NCBI GenBank assembly: GCA_017554145.1 | Contig: JAFZIZ010000006.1 | Span: 1 to 64,000, forward strand | Origin: Prevotella sp. | GTDB lineage: Bacteria; Bacteroidota; Bacteroidia; Bacteroidales; Bacteroidaceae | Direction of reading: 5' to 3' | Length of the DNA: 64,000 nucleotides | In this document: in pieces, positions 17,561 through 26,413 of the stretch | Layout of the letters: each line of letters begins with the position of its first letter | How positions within the stretch are numbered: position 1 is the stretch's first letter | Notes under the pieces: generated by a model | What the model was told of the DNA's origin: nothing | What the model saw: only the letters and a program-made list of their open reading frames with translations | Databases searched by the model: none | Translations under genes and position numbers: made by a program

Positions 17561-19030
17561 ATGAGTACGGAGAATCTGAAGGAGAAAACGGCAAAGGGAC
17601 TATTTTGGGGGATACTGAACAGTGGTACCACCCAAGTGCTGAATGTCGTTATCGGCATCTTACTAGGTAGATTGCTGTCACCTGGTGAGTGGACTCCTAT
17701 CGCGATGATTGCCATCTTCTCCGCCATTGCAGGTAACTTGCAATCGAGTGGATTCTCCACAGCGATTGTGAACATGAAGGAGCCGAAGGCAAACGACTAT
17801 AATGCCGTATTCTGGTTCAACACGCTGGCAAGTGCCTGCATCTATCTCGTGCTGTTTGCTGCTGCCCCCTTGATTGCCTCATTCTTCGAGCAACCCTGTT
17901 TGACAGACCTGTCGCGCTTTATCTTCCTTGCCTTCTTCATCTCGTCGTTTGGTATTTCGACACATGCCTATATGACGAAGAACATGATGAACAGGGAGAT
18001 TGCCATTGTAAACTTCTGTGCGCTGGTATGTTCGGGGACGGTGGCTGTTATCTTGGCATTCAAGGGATATTCCTATTGGAGTTTGGCATGGCAACAGATT
18101 GTCAACGCCACAGCCTTGGTCATTGGACGTTTCTTCTTTGTCAAATGGCGTCCCTCATTGAAAATAGACTTCTCTCCGATTCGTCGCACGTGGAAGTTTG
18201 CGATGAACATTCTGGTGACAATGATCATCAATACCGTCAATAACAACATCCTCACCTTTATCTTCGGAAAACTGTTTACGAAGACACCTGAGGTGGTGGG
18301 TAACTTCTTCCAGGCATTCAAATGGAACACGATGACATACCAGTTGGTAAGTGGCAGTATCGACCAAGTGGCACAACCAGTATTGGTAGAAGTAAGAGGG
18401 AAGAAGGAAGAGGAACAAGCCAACAGCCAAGAGATACGTGTATTCCGTAAGATGCTGAGGTTTACTGCTTTCCTTGCATTCCCTGCGATGTTCGGACTCG
18501 CTTTGGTAGCCAATGAGTTTATCCTCTCTACCATCGGACCTAAGTGGGAAGCGTGTATTCCCCTATTGCGTATCCTCTGTATCGGTGGTGCATTTATGCC
18601 GTTCTATTCGCTCTATAAGAACCTTGTCATCAGTCAGGGACGTAGCGATATCAATATGTGGTTGAATATCTCGCAGATAGCCTTGCAACTGGTATTGATC
18701 TTCCTCACCTATCAAGAGGGTATCGAAACCGTTGTGGCTGCCTATACCATCCTGAATATCCTCTGGTTGCTGGTCTGGCAGGTCTATGCCAAGAAGATGA
18801 TTGGCGTTCGTCTGTGGGATGTGTTGAAGGACACGATTCCCTTTGCCCTCATCAGTGCTGCCGTCATGATAGCAACAGGTTGGATGACATCTAGCATCAG
18901 TAATATCTATCTACTCCTGTTTGTGCGAATCGTCCTAGCCGCCATTCTCTATACTGCCGTCATGAAGATGGCCCATGCCAAGATCATGGACGAGTGTATA
19001 CAATTCCTATTGAAAAAGAAAAGATCATGA
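17561..19030 (+). CDS. Polysaccharide (oligosaccharide) flippase, MOP/PST family
   Basis: 489 residues from ATG 17561. The upstream in-frame ATG 17501 is excluded because the -7 box TACCTTTG (17546-17553) lies after it. There are about 12-14 hydrophobic helices. The N-terminal LKEKTAKGLFWGILNSG and LNVVIGILLGRLL are typical of the Wzx/RfbX-like polysaccharide flippase family, which moves lipid-linked sugar repeats across the inner membrane. A hydrophilic insert (about residues 283-300) includes EEEQANSQEIRVF, partly encoded by the GCCAACAGCCAA repeat. The stop overlaps the next start (ATGA), so it forms an operon with two glycosyltransferases. Confidence 0.9.
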   Translation: MSTENLKEKTAKGLFWGILNSGTTQVLNVVIGILLGRLLSPGEWTPIAMIAIFSAIAGNLQSSGFSTAIVNMKEPKANDYNAVFWFNTLASACIYLVLFAAAPLIASFFEQPCLTDLSRFIFLAFFISSFGISTHAYMTKNMMNREIAIVNFCALVCSGTVAVILAFKGYSYWSLAWQQIVNATALVIGRFFFVKWRPSLKIDFSPIRRTWKFAMNILVTMIINTVNNNILTFIFGKLFTKTPEVVGNFFQAFKWNTMTYQLVSGSIDQVAQPVLVEVRGKKEEEQANSQEIRVFRKMLRFTAFLAFPAMFGLALVANEFILSTIGPKWEACIPLLRILCIGGAFMPFYSLYKNLVISQGRSDINMWLNISQIALQLVLIFLTYQEGIETVVAAYTILNILWLLVWQVYAKKMIGVRLWDVLKDTIPFALISAAVMIATGWMTSSISNIYLLLFVRIVLAAILYTAVMKMAHAKIMDECIQFLLKKKRS

Positions 19031-20052
19031 CCAAATATCCTGCAGAAAACGATGTAGCTGTATTGTTGATATTCTTCACACGGCAAGAAACCCTCAAACG
19101 AACCTTTGAGGCTATCAGGAAGGCACGTCCCTCCCACCTGTACCTCTATCAGGACGGTCCACGGAATCCAGAAGAGGCCAAGAAGATCGAGACTGCCAAA
19201 CAAATCGTGGCAGACGACAAAATAGACTGGGACTGTGAGGTACAACGTAACTACCATACGGAAAACTCGGGTGCATGGGCTTCCAACTATCAGGCACAGC
19301 GATGGGCTTTCTCGTTGTATGATAAATGTGTTGTCATTGAAGACGACTCTACCCCTTCCGTATCGTTTATCCATTTTTGTAAAGAAATGCTTGACCGCTA
19401 TGAGAACGACGAGCGTATCACGATGATTGGGGGTTATAACCACGAAGAAAAGACAGATGCGCCATATGACTATCTCTTTACCACGGTCTTCTCCATCTGG
19501 GGCTGGGCTTCATGGCGCAGGGTAGTTGACAAATGGGATGAAGACTATCAGGTGGTGGACAACGACTTTGACATGCGTCAGTTAGAGGCGGTGGTCAAGG
19601 CGCGTGGCGACCGTCAGGAGATGGTGACCAAACTCCGTAAGCACAAAGAGGCAGGAGTACCTATTTACGAAACGGTATACTGGTCGTATAACATGCTCCA
19701 TTCCGGACTGACCATCGTACCCACCCGTAATATGATTCAGAACACGGCAGTATCAGAAGAGTCGGCACATTACCAAAGTGCCATGAAGACACTACCCAAG
19801 CGGATGCAAGAGATGCTGACCATGCCCAGTTATGAGATGACTTTCCCCTTACGGCACCCACACTATGTCATCGAAGACGTGGAATACAAGCAACGGGTCT
19901 ATCGCATCATGGCATGGGGACATCCTTGGATAAAGATAGGGCGTAGCATGGAGGAGCTGTTCCGTAATCTCCGATATGGCAACTTCAAAGCCATCTGGAA
20001 CGCCATTGTCTTCCGAGTCAAGAAGAACACAGGACACATCAATTACCAATAG
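19027..20052 (+). CDS. Glycosyltransferase-like protein (GT-A fold, DXD-type)
   Basis: 341 residues from ATG 19027, whose ATGA overlaps the flippase stop. The N-terminal region VAVLLIFFTRQETLKRTFEAI followed by HLYLYQDGPRN resembles GT-A sugar transferases. A DxD-like metal/nucleotide site is seen in CVVIEDDSTPS (about residue 107). GWGWASWRRVVDKWD-type aromatic motif (here IWGWASWRRV) is characteristic of a Bacteroidales group often annotated as hemolysin-activation or sugar transferase proteins. The acceptor is unknown. The context is a glycan export module. Confidence 0.8.
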   Translation: MTKYPAENDVAVLLIFFTRQETLKRTFEAIRKARPSHLYLYQDGPRNPEEAKKIETAKQIVADDKIDWDCEVQRNYHTENSGAWASNYQAQRWAFSLYDKCVVIEDDSTPSVSFIHFCKEMLDRYENDERITMIGGYNHEEKTDAPYDYLFTTVFSIWGWASWRRVVDKWDEDYQVVDNDFDMRQLEAVVKARGDRQEMVTKLRKHKEAGVPIYETVYWSYNMLHSGLTIVPTRNMIQNTAVSEESAHYQSAMKTLPKRMQEMLTMPSYEMTFPLRHPHYVIEDVEYKQRVYRIMAWGHPWIKIGRSMEELFRNLRYGNFKAIWNAIVFRVKKNTGHINYQ

Positions 20053-20054
20053 CC

Positions 20055-20966
20055 ATGGACATATCTGTTATCATACCCGTCTACAATAAAACCGCCTATA
20101 TTGAGAGATGCCTGCAAAGCATCTTCTCACAAGACTTCCCTTCATTTGAGGCTATTGCCGTAGATGACGGTAGCACAGATGTCTCTGGGAAGATTTGCGA
20201 CAATTGGGCAGAACAGGAAACGCGACTGAAAGTATTCCATATTGAGAACAGTGGTGTGACAGCCGCCAGACGCTATGGACTGGAGCATGCCAAAGGCAAG
20301 TATATCATGTTTGCGGATGCGGATGACCTGTTGATGCCTGGTGCCTTGAAACGGATGTATGAAGCAATCACCCAGACCAATGCCGACGAGGTGATTGGGC
20401 CTTATGAAGACCAGTATGGCAAATGCCATGACAGTGGAATGCGAGACTTTGTTGACCAGGAACCACTTATCCGTGACCTGCTTGCCACCAAGAACTCTTT
20501 CTGTGTCCTATGGGGCATCATCTTCAAAAAGGAGTTATTAGACGGATGTCTTGGTGCTCCCAAGGAGATTGTGGAACGTGAGGACTCCCTCATGCAGATC
20601 AAATGCCTGATGAAGTCGCCCAAAGTGTTTTTTGTTGCCGAACCAGCCTACCTACACTACGAGGACATCCCTAACAACCGAGTAGAAGACCTGCATATGA
20701 TCCGTATATATGACGAGGAACTTAGGAAGACGCTCCAGCCTCAATGGGAGCGCTATCGCTCTGCTTTCGTGCGCCATCAGATCAAGGTCTATGAGAAATT
20801 CATTGACAAACGGCAGTTTCATGTTCTCAATGCCTATTACCGTCCTTTACGACAACAGTTAGATAAGACTATTCCCTTAGCAGACCGTATGGCAATCCTG
20901 CTACCTCCACGCATCAGCTATTTCTTCGTACATTATTACAAAAAGATCCGAAAGGCGCTATCCTAA
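20055..20966 (+). CDS. Family 2 glycosyltransferase
   Basis: 303 residues. The GT2 signature is clear: MDISVIIPVYNKTAYIERCL, then AIAVDDGSTDVSGKICDNWA, GVTAARRYGLEHAKGKYIMF and the DxD-like FADADDLL (about residue 95). It is cytoplasmic, possibly membrane-associated through the C-terminal basic/aromatic helix (FFVHYYKKIRKAL). It starts 2 bp after the previous glycosyltransferase. Its 3' end overlaps the convergent membrane-protein gene by 9 bp. The sugar specificity is not readable. Confidence 0.92.
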   Translation: MDISVIIPVYNKTAYIERCLQSIFSQDFPSFEAIAVDDGSTDVSGKICDNWAEQETRLKVFHIENSGVTAARRYGLEHAKGKYIMFADADDLLMPGALKRMYEAITQTNADEVIGPYEDQYGKCHDSGMRDFVDQEPLIRDLLATKNSFCVLWGIIFKKELLDGCLGAPKEIVEREDSLMQIKCLMKSPKVFFVAEPAYLHYEDIPNNRVEDLHMIRIYDEELRKTLQPQWERYRSAFVRHQIKVYEKFIDKRQFHVLNAYYRPLRQQLDKTIPLADRMAILLPPRISYFFVHYYKKIRKALS

Positions 20967-22415
20967 CAGATAGCCCACCAACAGGCTACCATTGTATAGC
21001 CATAGGAAGAGCGTGATGGTTGTGACAAGAAAGCGCAGACCATTGGCTATTAGTTGTTGGCTGTTAGCCTTTGGGCTTTTGCTAATAGCCAACAGCCAAT
21101 AGCCAATAGCAATAGGAATGACAAAAGCCCAATGGGAAGCCATGATATAGACCTCATTCAGTCCAAATCCCAAGACAAGATGTATGACCATGTCAAACGC
21201 GAAACCCACAAAAGTGAGCCACAGGAAACGACTCTTTCGGCCAAACCATAGACCAACAAGGAAAAGACCTACCAGAAAAGCCTCAACAACATAGCATATC
21301 CACCATCGGTACTGTACAATCAATGGGCGGTCACGAAGGGTATCCCCCAAGAGATAGTCCTGATGTAACAGAAAAGACTCTCCAAACAAGTTCTCCACCA
21401 TAGAGTCCCAACGAGGTGTAGTGATATCCGTCCAACGAAGGAAGATACTCTTTCCCTTGATAGGCAGTCCCTTATGCAACTTCGCCCATCGCTCCTCCGC
21501 CTCCTTCTTCAACTGTCGCTTATATAAAATGGTGAAAGCCTTTTGTTTCTCCTCAGGATTGGTAATGGAGGTCGTATCCATAAACTGTTTATAGGCTCGT
21601 TGCCGCGCCACTTCCCCTTTCTTCGCCAACGCTGCCTGACGTGCTTTCTCCTGTGGCTGGACGTAGGTGCGGTATTCCCAGTTGGCAAACAACCACATCA
21701 ACAGGGCTGGAAAGATGACTGCCAGTGACAGGTATAGCGGACGAAAGAAACGCTTGCCATTCACAAATAGTGCGTCAAGGTATATCTTCACACCATTACT
21801 CAAGGTGATGCCTGCCGTAATGATAAACAAGATGACCGTCTGAACCACCGTCAACTGCTTCCCTTCCTGTATATATCTCCCAGACAGATACAAGGCAAAA
21901 AGCAATAGGAACATTGACACCGTAAAATGGTCTGGGACAATACTCGCCACCATGATGTGGGCAAAGCCATAGAAGAATGCCGTCAATAATGTGGCATCAT
22001 AGCGTATGAGTCCTATAATATCTCTGAAAATTCGATACAGGAACACCACAGAATAACTGTTACACACCAAGAGCAAGGATGCCAATAGGAACTGTACGAG
22101 ATTATAACCTGTTAGGGCTATCAGTCCTGTATTCAACAGATAAAGCGGATAGACCATGAAGGCTAGCAACGGATGGCGGAATACCTGATAGGTTGTACCC
22201 CAATGGGTGATGACCGCATACGTAATAGGATCGTAGCCAGATACTTGGAACTGAGTATAGAACACTCCTCCGTTCTCAATAGATTCTTGGAGGAAAGAGC
22301 CAGAGAAACAATAGATACAACAGGCATGCAGGAATATGCTGATGATGACAAATACCCCAACGAGCCATCGTTCCTCCTGACGAATACGGAATAATCCAAG
22401 AACTTTTCTAATCAT
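20958..22415 (-). CDS. Polytopic membrane protein, paralogue of the next gene (DUF6080-like)
   Basis: 485 residues from ATG 22415; an ATG at 22427 is also possible. About 10 hydrophobic helices resemble the layout of membrane glycosyltransferases, but I see no firm GT-C catalytic motif. It aligns with the product of 22408-23775: QVSGYDPITYAVITHWG, RHPLLAFMVYPLYLLN, IVPDHFTVSMFLLLFALYL and NGKRFF recur there. A central hydrophilic loop (about 250-340) ends in ILxWTDITTPRW-like sequence. Near the C-terminus, residues encoded at 21041-21114 come from a GGCTATTAG/GGCTGTTAG simple repeat, lengthening the loop relative to the paralogue. The function is unknown; context suggests envelope glycan work. 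Confidence 0.8.
   Translation of the reverse strand: MIRKVLGLFRIRQEERWLVGVFVIISIFLHACCIYCFSGSFLQESIENGGVFYTQFQVSGYDPITYAVITHWGTTYQVFRHPLLAFMVYPLYLLNTGLIALTGYNLVQFLLASLLLVCNSYSVVFLYRIFRDIIGLIRYDATLLTAFFYGFAHIMVASIVPDHFTVSMFLLLFALYLSGRYIQEGKQLTVVQTVILFIITAGITLSNGVKIYLDALFVNGKRFFRPLYLSLAVIFPALLMWLFANWEYRTYVQPQEKARQAALAKKGEVARQRAYKQFMDTTSITNPEEKQKAFTILYKRQLKKEAEERWAKLHKGLPIKGKSIFLRWTDITTPRWDSMVENLFGESFLLHQDYLLGDTLRDRPLIVQYRWWICYVVEAFLVGLFLVGLWFGRKSRFLWLTFVGFAFDMVIHLVLGFGLNEVYIMASHWAFVIPIAIGYWLLAISKSPKANSQQLIANGLRFLVTTITLFLWLYNGSLLVGYLLG
21041..21114. repeat. GGCTGTTAG-type simple repeat inside a coding region
   Basis: Interleaved copies of ATAGCCAACAGCCAATAGCC and its reverse form occupy the 3' part of the membrane-protein gene and are translated in frame. 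Related copies occur at 11356-11400, 22499-22579, 23077-23110, 37261-37300 and 46706-46735. Confidence 0.8.
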
Positions 22416-23775
22416 ACCAGAACGCAATAGATATAGGCGACTGTTGCATCCAGTCGACCATCAGTCCGACATTATGAATCAATAAATATATGGTTAAGCC
22501 TGCGACTATTAGTCGCAGACCATTAGCCATTGACCTTTGACCATTGACCTTTGACATCAAATAGCCAATAGCAATAGGAATAACATATACCCAATGGGCA
22601 GCCATGATATAGACCTCGTTGATGGCAAAGCCCAACATGAGATGCATCAGCACATCAGGAAGGATTCCTAACAGACACATCCATAACAGGCGTTGACGGA
22701 AGCCACAACAGATGCCTGCCAACAGCAATAATACCAGTAAACCCTCCACGATATAGTTGACGACGGAGCGATAGGGCAACAACACAGGGCGATAACTCGT
22801 CAGGATATCGTCCAATACCCATTCATCATGCAGTTGCAACGTCTCACCAAAGACATTCTCTTTCAACGTCTCCCAACGGGAAGTCGTCTTATCCGTCCAT
22901 TTCAGAATACTCCCTTTACCTAACGGTTTTCCTTTATGTACCACCCAAGGTGCATGCTTATAACGCTTGTGGTTCTCCTTCGCCTTCTGCAACATCTCCT
23001 CCTTATGCTCCTTGAAGTACTGTTTCTCTGCCTGTTCTTTGGGAAGCACATAGGTGCGTTCTTCCCATACTCCTAAGCCAATGACTAAAAGCCAACAGCC
23101 AATGGCTATTAAAAAGAACTTCCAATGGAAGAAACGCTTCCCTCTGGCTATCCACTCAGCAGCAAGTACTTTGGCAGCATTCGTCAATGTAACACCTGCA
23201 GTGATGAGCAACAACAAGGCTGTCTGCCACATCTTCAATACACGTCCTTCCTTCCATGCTTTGCTAATCAGATAGAGTGATAACAATATCAGAAACAGGG
23301 AAATACCGAAATGATCAGGAACGATATAGGTCACCAACACATAGGCAAGACTAAAGAAGAAGATAGTCAAGAGAGACGCATCCCAACGACCGATACCCAC
23401 TACCTCACGCAGGATGCGATAGAGGACAATCGTTGTAGCAAAAGCAAAAAAGAGGGTGATGGCGGCAGAGATATACAAGGCACCATTCACACCCGCCAGA
23501 GCAATCAACAGTTGGTTCAGTCCGTAAGGCAACGCCATCAGGTATGGCAACAACGGATGACGCAGCACATCGTATTTCATCCCCCATTCTGTCAATACCG
23601 AATAGGTGGTCCCATCAAAGCCGGACACATGATAATGGTAGGTCAACAGTTTGCCGTAATCCTCAGAGACCACAGAGAGCAGGGAATCATACTTGGCAAT
23701 CACCATTCCGTTGAGAATGATGAGCAACAGCAATACAGCCAGTCCTAATGTCCACTCCTCACGTTTCAGTCTCAT
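22408..23775 (-). CDS. Polytopic membrane protein, paralogue of the downstream gene (DUF6080-like)
   Basis: 455 residues. The same block order as its neighbour is visible: HVSGFDGTTYSVLTEWG, LRHPLLPYLMALPYGLN, YIVPDHFGISLFLILLSLYL, GVTLTNAAKVL and ILKWTDKTTSRWETLKENVF. It probably arose by tandem duplication. The starts and stops overlap (8 bp with the downstream gene, ATGA with the HAD gene upstream), so translation is likely coupled. Two segments (CWLLVIG and the MSKVNGQRSMANGL loop) are encoded by the same simple-repeat family. I infer a membrane glycosyltransferase or transporter-like role, with low certainty. Confidence 0.8.
   Translation of the reverse strand: MRLKREEWTLGLAVLLLLIILNGMVIAKYDSLLSVVSEDYGKLLTYHYHVSGFDGTTYSVLTEWGMKYDVLRHPLLPYLMALPYGLNQLLIALAGVNGALYISAAITLFFAFATTIVLYRILREVVGIGRWDASLLTIFFFSLAYVLVTYIVPDHFGISLFLILLSLYLISKAWKEGRVLKMWQTALLLLITAGVTLTNAAKVLAAEWIARGKRFFHWKFFLIAIGCWLLVIGLGVWEERTYVLPKEQAEKQYFKEHKEEMLQKAKENHKRYKHAPWVVHKGKPLGKGSILKWTDKTTSRWETLKENVFGETLQLHDEWVLDDILTSYRPVLLPYRSVVNYIVEGLLVLLLLAGICCGFRQRLLWMCLLGILPDVLMHLMLGFAINEVYIMAAHWVYVIPIAIGYLMSKVNGQRSMANGLRLIVAGLTIYLLIHNVGLMVDWMQQSPISIAFWYD
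22499..22579. repeat. Simple repeat in coding region (TTGACC/AGCC family)
   Basis: Contains two copies of CATTGACCTTTGAC and GCCAATAGC-type units at the position homologous to 21041-21114 in the paralogue, but with different length and content. Confidence 0.75.
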
Positions 23776-24356
23776 ACGCGAAACGGTTTAAAATGAGCCT
23801 CATCGGCAAAGGCAAGAAGTTCTTTATCCCCATTACTGTCACCATAGGCAGTCAGATGATACTCGTCCCGATGGGGATATACTTCCAGAATACGGTTCAC
23901 TTTCTCTTGTCCATAACAGTTTTTCGTGAGGAAGTTACCTGTCAGACAACCATCTTTGACTTCTATCTGTGTTCCCAACACCTTCACAGAAGGGAAGAAC
24001 GGTTGTACCCAGTTATCAATAGACGCACTGATGATCAATACCTCCGCACCGTCTGCCTGTGCCTGCTTCAAGGTCTCTACAGCCTGTGGACGCAACAGAT
24101 GACGATGCGTATCTGCAAATCGTTGGCACAGCGTATTGAAAGTATCCAACGGCATCCCTTTGAAGAAATAGGAAAACACCTTCTCCTTGGCACGATAGTT
24201 AGGATAGAGCCTCAACTTCATCATGATGATAAGTGGCAGACGATACAGGAACCCTATCGTAAAAGCAACAAGTCCCTTGGCATCAAGGATAAACATGAGC
24301 AGGGTATCACGGTTGGTCAGTGTACCATCAAAGTCAAAGGCTACTATCTTCTTCAT
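23772..24356 (-). CDS. HAD-superfamily phosphatase (HAD-IB, SerB-like)
   Basis: 194 residues from ATG 24356; longer in-frame starts would overlap the acyltransferase gene heavily. Motif I is FDFDGTLTNRD (nucleophile Asp, about residue 8). Motif II is LIISAS (about 98). Motif III/IV is YGDSNGDKELL (about 172-182). A helical cap lies between motifs I and II and is hydrophobic (GLVAFTIGFLYRLPLIIMM), possibly membrane-touching. HAD-IB enzymes dephosphorylate small metabolites or sugar/lipid phosphates. It has four-base overlaps with genes on both sides, in a glycan/acyl operon. Confidence 0.88.
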   Translation of the reverse strand: MKKIVAFDFDGTLTNRDTLLMFILDAKGLVAFTIGFLYRLPLIIMMKLRLYPNYRAKEKVFSYFFKGMPLDTFNTLCQRFADTHRHLLRPQAVETLKQAQADGAEVLIISASIDNWVQPFFPSVKVLGTQIEVKDGCLTGNFLTKNCYGQEKVNRILEVYPHRDEYHLTAYGDSNGDKELLAFADEAHFKPFRV

Positions 24357-25336
24357 ATTCTCACCACCAGTTTTAATATCTTTTGCAACAGCCATGCCAG
24401 CGGAATGGTGATCACAATCGTTAGCAATGCCGTCAACCAATAGCCCAGATGATAAGGCGTGATATTTGCCATCACAAAGTGATCATGTATCAGATACGCC
24501 TCCAGGCTCAGTGCTCCAAAGAAGGCACAGAAGTTGTTGAACCACTTGGGTGTCCTGCGGAACACACGATTCAGCATCAAAATGAGCGTAATGGTAAAGG
24601 GAATGTATATCATTCGCTCAATAAACAGCGGGAATCTTCCATGAGTAACTTGCTCCAAATAGACACACGAACTGAATGTAGCAAGGAAGAGAATCAGCAC
24701 CATCCAGATGCCAGTGCCGTCAATCTTCGTCTCTCGTCTCACCAGTTCACCACAGTTGATGCCAATAAAGAAGATAGGTACACGACTCCAGAATATCTCG
24801 ATATGTCCCACTGCCTGGTGCAAAGGACCAATCCATTGCACCCAGATGCACCATAGAATCATCAAGACAGGCAACCATCTGTAAATGGGATGTCGCTGAA
24901 TCAACTTCATATATGGTGGTGCCCAAAGGTAGAGTATCATGATGGCAGGGATATACCAGAACGTCAGTTCATCGTGAAGCCAAAAGTCCCAGTTAATGGT
25001 AATATCACCTATCAGGTCGAGATAGTCGCCTTTTACCCAATCGAAACGTGGCAGATAGTAGAGTGAAGCCATCACCAACCACGCAGGATAGATGCGAAGA
25101 AGACGACGCTTATAGAACTGCCAGACATCAGAATTCTTCACCCACGAGAACCAAAGACCGATACCACTCAGAAAAAGGAACATATCCACACCAACGTTTC
25201 CGCAGCGCCTCAGTCCGAAGAACTCATCGCTACGAGCCAAAGGCGTATGGAAGAGGATGATGAAAAGCATGGCTGCTCCCATCAACTCACCACGAAAGCG
25301 GCTCACGTTGGCCAGTTCTATGTCCTTTATCTTCAT
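24353..25336 (-). CDS. Membrane acyltransferase, acyltransferase-3 family (OafA-like)
   Basis: 327 residues from ATG 25336, whose ATGA overlaps the upstream gene's stop. About 10 TM helices. The family signature is near the N-terminus: RGELMGAAMLFIILFHTPLA with the catalytic-type His, and NVGVDMFLFLSGIGLWFSW. These enzymes transfer acetyl or other acyl groups to cell-surface glycans. LEAYLIHDHFVM near the C-terminus is also typical. The paralogous enzyme follows upstream. The acceptor is unknown. Confidence 0.9.
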   Translation of the reverse strand: MKIKDIELANVSRFRGELMGAAMLFIILFHTPLARSDEFFGLRRCGNVGVDMFLFLSGIGLWFSWVKNSDVWQFYKRRLLRIYPAWLVMASLYYLPRFDWVKGDYLDLIGDITINWDFWLHDELTFWYIPAIMILYLWAPPYMKLIQRHPIYRWLPVLMILWCIWVQWIGPLHQAVGHIEIFWSRVPIFFIGINCGELVRRETKIDGTGIWMVLILFLATFSSCVYLEQVTHGRFPLFIERMIYIPFTITLILMLNRVFRRTPKWFNNFCAFFGALSLEAYLIHDHFVMANITPYHLGYWLTALLTIVITIPLAWLLQKILKLVVRI

Positions 25337-26403
25337 AGTTTGGGTTTGGGAATACGGTCTATCAACTGCTTCACAGCCCATGAGAGGGCAATGGTGACGA
25401 CGACATAAAGCATCAGTCCGTCGTAGATATCCTGTTTCCAGGCAACGGTGATGAAGATTTTACGTACGATAGGGTGCGTCACAAACATAGCGGCAGAGAT
25501 GGTTCCAACCCAAATGATGACACTGAGCATCCACTTTGGCATCACCTTTACAAGTGCGATGGTTCCAATGATGACAAACACAGGAACAAAGAACCAGCTT
25601 TGATACCAGAAACTCATAGCCACAATCAAAACGGTGGAAACCAATAAGGTTACGATATATTCCCAACGTGGGAATGTTTTGTTCCCAACGTGGGAATTAT
25701 TTGTTCCCAACGTGGGAATTCTTGCGAACAAGATACCTAATCCAAAGGGAAGCATGCCTCCGATGAAGTTATAGCGTAGGCGATTGAGTATTTCGCCCTC
25801 AGGATCGCAGAAAATCTGCATCAACCAACAGACAATAACAAGGGCAATGACATACATCGTATTCCGTCTGTAGAGCAACAAGCGATAGACGATATACAGT
25901 TCCATCATCAGTCCGAAAAACCAATAGATACCTGGCCAGATAATCTTATCAGGCGTTGGAAGTACATTGATATACATGAGCAGTTGGGCAATCACGTTAT
26001 ACCAATGGAACTGGAAGCGCCCTGGTGTCAATGCATCTACAATAACGAATATCGTGAAACCCACTATCAACATCCGCAGCAGTTTGAGGTAGTTATAGCG
26101 AACAAATGGCAAAGTACCAACTTTGTCGCTTTGCTCGTATTTCTTTACTAAGCCAAATCCACTGAGGAAGAGGAATACGGGCACACCATAATGTCCGAAA
26201 TATGATAGCAGATGAACGGGTAAGAGGTTGTCGGGATTCGTGATGACCTGCCAGAACCCTTCGTTATGGGACGTAAAGAACTGATACTCGTTCTCCTTCA
26301 CTATCCTGCCAATAAAGTGGCAGTAGTTGTGCAACATGATGGCAAGAATGGCAATACCCCTCATCGCCGTACACTCATCCCGTGTCAAAAAATCATTCCT
26401 CAT
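25333..26403 (-). CDS. Membrane acyltransferase, acyltransferase-3 family, with 22-bp repeat tract
   Basis: 356 residues, about 10 TM helices. Signature residues are RGIAILAIMLHNYCHF near the N-terminus and HYGVPVFLFLSGFGLVKKY. It probably acylates a surface polysaccharide. A loop at about residues 228-250 is encoded by three 22-bp copies containing the palindrome TTCCCAACGTGGGAA. Because 22 is not a multiple of three, each copy is read in a different frame and only a copy number divisible by three keeps this frame. This makes it a candidate phase-variable gene. It is followed by the second acyltransferase (ATGA overlap). Confidence 0.9.
   Translation of the reverse strand: MRNDFLTRDECTAMRGIAILAIMLHNYCHFIGRIVKENEYQFFTSHNEGFWQVITNPDNLLPVHLLSYFGHYGVPVFLFLSGFGLVKKYEQSDKVGTLPFVRYNYLKLLRMLIVGFTIFVIVDALTPGRFQFHWYNVIAQLLMYINVLPTPDKIIWPGIYWFFGLMMELYIVYRLLLYRRNTMYVIALVIVCWLMQIFCDPEGEILNRLRYNFIGGMLPFGLGILFARIPTLGTNNSHVGNKTFPRWEYIVTLLVSTVLIVAMSFWYQSWFFVPVFVIIGTIALVKVMPKWMLSVIIWVGTISAAMFVTHPIVRKIFITVAWKQDIYDGLMLYVVVTIALSWAVKQLIDRIPKPKL
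25660..25718. repeat. Three 22-bp tandem repeats carrying a 15-bp palindrome, inside a CDS
   Basis: TTCCCAACGTGGGAA occurs at 25660-25674, 25682-25696 and 25704-25718, exactly 22 bp apart, with 7-base spacers TGTTTTG and TTATTTG. Confidence 0.97.
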
Positions 26404-26413
26404 TTCTCATTCC

